The translations under genes were made by a program, and so were the position numbers. Below, in pieces: positions 58,841-64,000 of a stretch of DNA of 64,000 nucleotides. The notes beneath the pieces are model-generated. The model was given only the letters and a program-made list of their open reading frames with translations. It did no database searches and was not told where the DNA came from. How positions within the stretch are numbered: the stretch's first letter is position 1; each line of letters starts with the position of its first letter. The DNA comes from Tetrastigma voinierianum (Eukaryota > Streptophyta > Magnoliopsida > Vitales > Vitaceae). The stretch spans positions 58,365-122,364 of the forward strand of contig JAEQBH010009504.1 in assembly GCA_016808115.1 (NCBI GenBank). Reading direction: 5' to 3'.

Positions 58841-60061
58841 TGTATGTTGATCAATTGTTTTGATCAATAAATGTTTTGATTTTTTCAAATAATCTTGCAA
58901 TTGGTATCATAATTGCTTTAATTAATATTGAAGCTGTCAAATTTGTTTGTTTGAGTTTTCTAGGTTTTGTTTGAATGTGTTTTTTGTATGTTGATCAATT
59001 GTTTTTTGGATCAATAAATGTTTTTGTTTTTTTTCAAATAATATAAAGAATTTCCGCAGATTTGTTCGCTTTAAAATGCAAGAGATTGAATTTTATATTT
59101 TATTTTTCTTGCTTAAGCCATTCCATGGTTCCATTGATTGCTCGATGAAAGAAATATGTTAAAAAAAATGGTGAACTCACTATTTTTTGGACATTTAACA
59201 GATAAGAAACAGGAGGTGAAATTAAACTTCCTTCGGTTTTGGTTTGTTATTAATTTCTATGTTTTTTTTTCTCAGATTTTTCATGGGGATATTTTTTGAA
59301 GTTAATTTTTTCATTTTTGCCCCTCTTTTTAGTTTTCTATCTCATTAAGCATTAAATTTGGTTAATGAACAAAATTCTTGATTTTTTTTTTTACCCAATT
59401 CTACAATCTTTTCACTAGTTTTTTTACATATTGTTTTTAGCAATTTATGTTAGTGCTATTTATGCATTATCACAACATCAAATTGTAATAACATTGAATG
59501 TTTATGAACTTGCAAAATCGGCAAATATTTGAACGCTTACGAACCAAATTCTTGTGAATCTAAGATGCCGGAGAGTTAAATCGATGTCTAACGTAATTGC
59601 TCTTTGTCTCATGCATCAATTTTAAGATTCATAATGGTATTATGCAGCCATTCTATCGGACATTTTATTATTTAGTTGGATGCTTAGTTTGGTGAAGAGA
59701 TTTTACTAAGTGTCATGAACCGCACAATTTTACTACCCTATCGGTGGGAAATTGATGCAATTGATTGTGACAGTTGATGAATTACTCTTATCTGTTTATG
59801 AGTCTTTTTGTATTTTATAGATTATAGCATTTGGTGACAACTTTTGTGGATCATTTGGTAAGCAGAAGAATGGAGCAATTTGCATGTCTTTATTTTATAT
59901 GTATTTTTGACATTGCTATGTTGTTTATTTTTTAGCTTTAAGTTCTTCTTAGTTCTCTTCTATCACAAAACTTAATGGGACTAATTATAAGCAATGAGTT
60001 AAATAACTCATAATGAATTTGACAATTATAAGAAACTAAACTTAACTTTGAAAGTTGAAAC
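58841..60061 (+). mobile_element. Copia fragment: LTR end, primer site, leader, start of gag
   Basis: GTATGTTGATCAATTGTTTT and the following 40 bases occur twice (58841-58893 and 58986-59043). Between them TTGGTATCATAATTGC (58901-58916) resembles a tRNA-Met primer site. Near 59968 the frame gives KLNGTNYKQ followed by TGA in place of Trp, then NLTI and LTLKVETDE. This is the start of copia Gag. It is cut at 60061 by a CRM-like LTR. Confidence 0.5.
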
Positions 60062-60452
60062 TGATGAAGGTATGGCTAGGGAATGGAGTGCGAATCCGCT
60101 TGAAATCCCACTTGGGCCGATGACACGAACTAGAGCTAAGAGATTCAAATCCCTTAATGTTTTAATTCGAGATGCCTAAGTGGAAGAAGCTCACGTGTTT
60201 AACTCCAAAGAAGAAACAAAGATGGTCCATGTCATCAAAGCAAATCCGGAATTGGACCAAGAGCTAGGGCGTTTTTGACTTGGAATTTGATGCTGATTTG
60301 CTATTGACTTGTTGCTGATTTGCTATTGATTTGTTATGGATTTACTACTAATTTGTTGCTGGTTTGCTATTGATTTACTACTGATTTGTTGATTTGTTGC
60401 TGATTTTGTGGCTAACTTACCAAGTCTTGTCCTAAATTATCTAGTTTTCTTT

Positions 60453-62505
60453 TGTAAGACCTTGAATTTACTGTTTCCATGAATGGTAAATTTCGTTTTT
60501 GATAAGCTATGTATTTGACTGGAAACAGTCAAATGAATAGTAATTTTTGAAAAACAAGCCCAGAAAATTGAAAATGTTCAGAATAATGTTTTGAGTCTAA
60601 AGAAATTGAAACGGATTAAAACAGAATTCATTTAAGGGGTATTTGAAGCGTCCGATGAGTTATGACGAAAATGCCCTTTTTACGAAATAGTTTTAAAAAA
60701 AATATTCCTTGTAACCCTAGATTTTTTCTTAAGCATGTTCATGATAGGAAATAAGTTTAATTAGAGTATTTCATGGTCAATTTTATGATTGGATGATCAT
60801 GGAATATTTTTGGAGATTTTATCGGTATATGGGTATTATTTTTAAGGAGGGCATTTAAGTCATCTAATGAGTAAGCCTAATCTAAGTAAGCAAAGCAAGA
60901 ACCAATAGAATGGTGTCATGTAAGCATGGTGATCCATGTGATTAAAAATGGACCTATGAGAGCTTTCCATAAATTTTGATATTTATCATAAATTAGTTAA
61001 CTTAACTACGGTTAGTGGATGACTTTAAAGTTAACTAAAGTTAAAGGATATTTGTGTTAGCAAACCATGAGAGTTAGTTAAGCCTAACTATGGTTCAAGT
61101 TAGTGGGGTTTTATGGAGCATAAAGTGGAATTAGTTGCTTTTGGACTATATGGTTACATATGAACCAATGAGAACGCAAGGATGCTAACCAATGGCATGG
61201 GGTTAATTTAAGGATAATTGGAGGGAAAATTAGGCATGAAAATATCATTTAAGTTCATTTGTCTTGGCTTCTTGGGTGCATACGGGTGAAACAAAATTTG
61301 AAAACAAAAAGTGGAGCAAAAAGGAAGCAAAGCAAGGGAGAAAATTTGGCAGCCCCTTTCCAAGAAATTCAAGTGATTCCCATGCCATTTCAAGTCCATT
61401 TCAAGTGTTCATCATGTCCATGAAGGATCTTAGATCAAAGCCTAAGTGAAAATCAAGTTTTTAAGGTGAGATCACTTACTAGTCTATGTGAATTTGAAGG
61501 TTAATGGAGGAAATGGTTAGGTGTAAATGAGTTTCTGGGCATGTCTTTATGTAGATTTGAACAAGAGATTTCATTGGAATTCAAGTTAACATCAAGACAC
61601 CAAAACTCTTAAGGTAAGCAATTAGGGTTTTATGGATTATTTATCTAAACCTTCAATTGAGTTATATTAAGGCTTTAGCTATTAAATTGACATGATTCTA
61701 GGTTGATTTTGTTAAGAAATTGAAAAGAAAGAATGAGATTATAAGGATTGTAAATTTAGGTCAACCTTGGATGTTAATGGAAGTGATGTTGTTTGATTGG
61801 TTTTAATTGATTTAATGACATTACTTGAATAGTTGAAGGAATTAATGGAATTAAAAAGTTACAAAAATAAAATGAGATATATCATGAGAGAGTGGTTAGC
61901 CAAGAGAGGTTTAATTGGAAATGCATTGGTTTGATTTAGTTTAAGTGAATCAATGGCATTTGATGAATTGTCAAATGTAATTTGTTGAAAGAAAATGGAA
62001 GAAATTGAAGAAATAATTATGACTGTGTGACATGTAGGATTTGACCACCTTAGGAGAAGTCTGAAAAAGTTAAGTTTCCATTGATTTTAATCAATTGGAA
62101 GTGATTAAACTGCCTAATGGAATGTGTTAGAATTAAAGTTTTGCTAGCAAGAATTGATTAAGGTATAAATGTAATTTTTACAAGGTGAAGGGCATTATGG
62201 GTTTTCACTTTAAGCATGCTAATGGCTTGGATTTAAGGCTTGTAAATGATGTTAAGTCATGAGCCTTGATTTAATTGGAAGTGAATTTGTGTTGAGACTG
62301 TTAACAAGAAAATGCTTAAGGGTTGCTTTCTAATTTAATAGAAAGTATATTATAGTTAATGGTTTAATCGAACATGATTAAGGTATGAATGTTAATGGAT
62401 TTTATGGATACGTGACCTGTGAGGAAAGTGATTATGACAGCGGAGGTGAAAAGCCAAGGAAAAATGGCTTAAATAACTAAGGTAAGGGAAAATAAATGTT
62501 TATGG

Positions 62506-62547
<42 letters not shown>

Positions 62548-63814
62548 GTTTACAAATATATATGTTTGTTATCATGTTATACATTTGTTTAAATGAAAAG
62601 GAAATGTATTCTTTCTTGACTTTAATTATGTTGAGAAAATATGAACTGATTATAGTTTCCATAGTTTTATAAAGCATGATTTATGGTTTCCATATTAGAT
62701 GAAATGTTTATGATATGTTTATATGAAATGTTTATGATTGGAATCCATGGTTACCCTTATGTTATAAAGATAAAGTTAAAGGAAGTCAACTAAAAGTACT
62801 TTAAGCGTACGGTACATGGGAAAGGGATATGATTTTTATAGTGAGGGAAGGGAAGAGTGAGATATCGCCATGCATGTGAAAAGTACAAAAGGTTACCAAC
62901 GCACACGTTATTTATTCCATAATAAATGGTATTTAAAAGAAAAAGACACATTTAATTGAGGTTCCTAAAGCCAGCTTCCATGACCGTAAGACTCGTTTAC
63001 CTGAGGTTCTTTCATGGGCCAACTATGAAAATAATAGGCGGGTTCCATTGGATATGACGGTGATTCGTAAAGGAAAAGAAAGTAAAGTAAATGTTTATTG
63101 AACTATATCTGAAAATATTATTTTCCTATGAACTGTACTCTCACTGAACTCCTTTAACTCACCTTCTTTCCAAACGTTTTATAAAATGTTTTTAGGGGCA
63201 AAGACTGACGAGCAGTTCGAGCATCCTCCGAGCCAGTAACACTTCCGCCTCACGCGACGACTACTTTTTGAAAATGTATAAACATTTTTGTAAATAACTA
63301 CTTGTGCACCTTTATTTTGTAATGTATATAGGTTTTAAAGAAATGAACTACGAGAGCTCTGATCCTCTGTGTGGTAGAGGTACGTAGGTGGTTGGGTGTA
63401 ATCCCCAACTCGAGCCCAACGGTTTTAAAAATATTGTTTATATTTCTATGGTGTTCAAAAAATGATTTTAATTTTTGATTTGAAATTTCAGGGCCGGACT
63501 CATGTCCTTAGTCGGGATGTGGAGTAAATGAATATTTTTGATAACATGCATTGTAAATCGAATGTCCGAAAATGTGAGGAAACCGCCCGATTTTCATAAA
63601 ATGTTTAATCAGATAAAAAGGGTTTAATGTTTAAAAGAAAAAAAAATTCTCTACCATGTTTAATAAGATTTAATGGAAATCATAACCCGTGATAAATGGG
63701 TTCGCTCCACTGATTCACTTTTAAAAAGGGAATAAAAGAAATGTGTTTTTAAATCAGAGGGAGGCCTGAGGGTCCCTTGGGTTAGGAAGAGGAAATCCAG
63801 GTTGGGTCCCTTCA
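60453..63814 (+). mobile_element. Solo LTR (Tekay-like, 3.4 kb) inside the CRM-like LTR
   Basis: Starts TGTAAGACCTTGAATTTAC and ends AGGTTGGGTCCCTTCA. Flanks are TCTTT (60448-60452) and TATTT (63815-63819), matching four of five. The 3,362 bp have no readable retroelement domain. The right third has the block GGGGCAAAGACTGACGAGCAG and CTCGAGCCCAACGG, which recalls long chromovirus LTRs. It contains an (AT)n tract at 62509-62543. Confidence 0.6.
62509..62543. repeat. (AT)n microsatellite
   Basis: About 17 AT units within the solo LTR. Confidence 0.95.
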
Positions 63815-64000
63815 TATTTCCTTTTGGATGTTTATGGTGCGTGTAGTTTAGGAAAATAAGTTACCTTCCTTTCTAGTTTTGGCTGAATATTTGCTTTCCT
63901 TTGTGGCTAAATTTAGTTTTGTTCTTCATATTTTTTGGGCCTATTTATAGGCGTGTTATCACTAAATATTTTATATTACGATTTATAAAATTGAGAGTTA

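Larger units (their letters stand above)
60062..64000 (+). mobile_element. CRM-like LTR, second copy, split by a solo LTR; runs off the window
   Basis: Starts TGATGAAGGTATGGC. Its first codons read EWSANPLEIPLGPMTRTRAK, the end of a gypsy pol ORF, so the coding end again overlaps the LTR. It matches the reverse-strand LTRs at 10.5-15.3 kb, including the GCTGATTTGCTATTGATTTG minisatellite (60270-60400), and after the insert the TTTTTTGGGCCTATTTATAGGC block (63930). The part 60453-63814 is foreign. Whether it is a solo LTR or the start of a full element cannot be seen. Confidence 0.7.

Overview
The window is plant nuclear DNA, most likely from a eudicot or similar angiosperm. The evidence is several layers of plant LTR-retrotransposon lineages (Athila, Tat, Tekay-like, CRM-like, Copia), a LINE end, CACTA-like and MITE-like pieces, a broken PLS-class PPR gene and an intronless copy of the plant ribosomal protein gene eL36. 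No intact host gene, rRNA gene, functional tRNA gene or CRISPR array is visible. The density of nested, decayed Ty3/gypsy DNA and the CRM-like elements fit pericentromeric heterochromatin; that is inference. All calls were made by reading, without database searches.

Left part (1-28.4 kb): a Tat-type element end (antisense extra ORF plus 3' LTR); an AT-rich dispersed repeat (two copies) carrying a tRNA-like relic; a reverse-strand Tekay-like LTR interrupted by a solo LTR of the same family (TSD ATTTT); a fold-back MITE candidate; an (AT)n tract; a Ty1/copia element whose gag is split by a deleted CRM-like gypsy element (perfect TSD ATGTC); then a forward Tekay-like element (19.9-28.4 kb) with most of pol lost, whose 3' LTR has an internal duplication and is itself split by another solo LTR.

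Middle (28.4-38.2 kb): the only host-gene-like sequences, a PPR pseudogene (29.0-30.3 kb, + strand) and an eL36 retrocopy with one premature stop (33.0-33.3 kb, - strand). Around them lie a gypsy pol tail plus LTR piece, a dimeric 80-bp tandem array, and about 2.4 kb in which a short hairpin-like motif recurs at least fourteen times.

38,161-53,578 is one complete but mutated Athila-type element of 15.4 kb, with paired 2.5-kb LTRs, a tRNA-Asp-type primer site, gag, protease, RT, RNase H, integrase and an env-position ORF. Its LTRs and the intergenic stretch just before the env-position ORF share an array of the palindrome TGTCGCGACA. In all three places the array lies directly upstream of a TATA box, which suggests a duplicated promoter module driving the downstream ORF. 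This is the most interesting signal in the window.

Right part (53.6-64 kb): a deleted chromovirus-like gypsy element holding a CACTA-like insert, a LINE 3' end with poly(A), a copia leader/gag fragment, and a second CRM-like LTR, split by a 3.4-kb solo LTR, that runs off the window.
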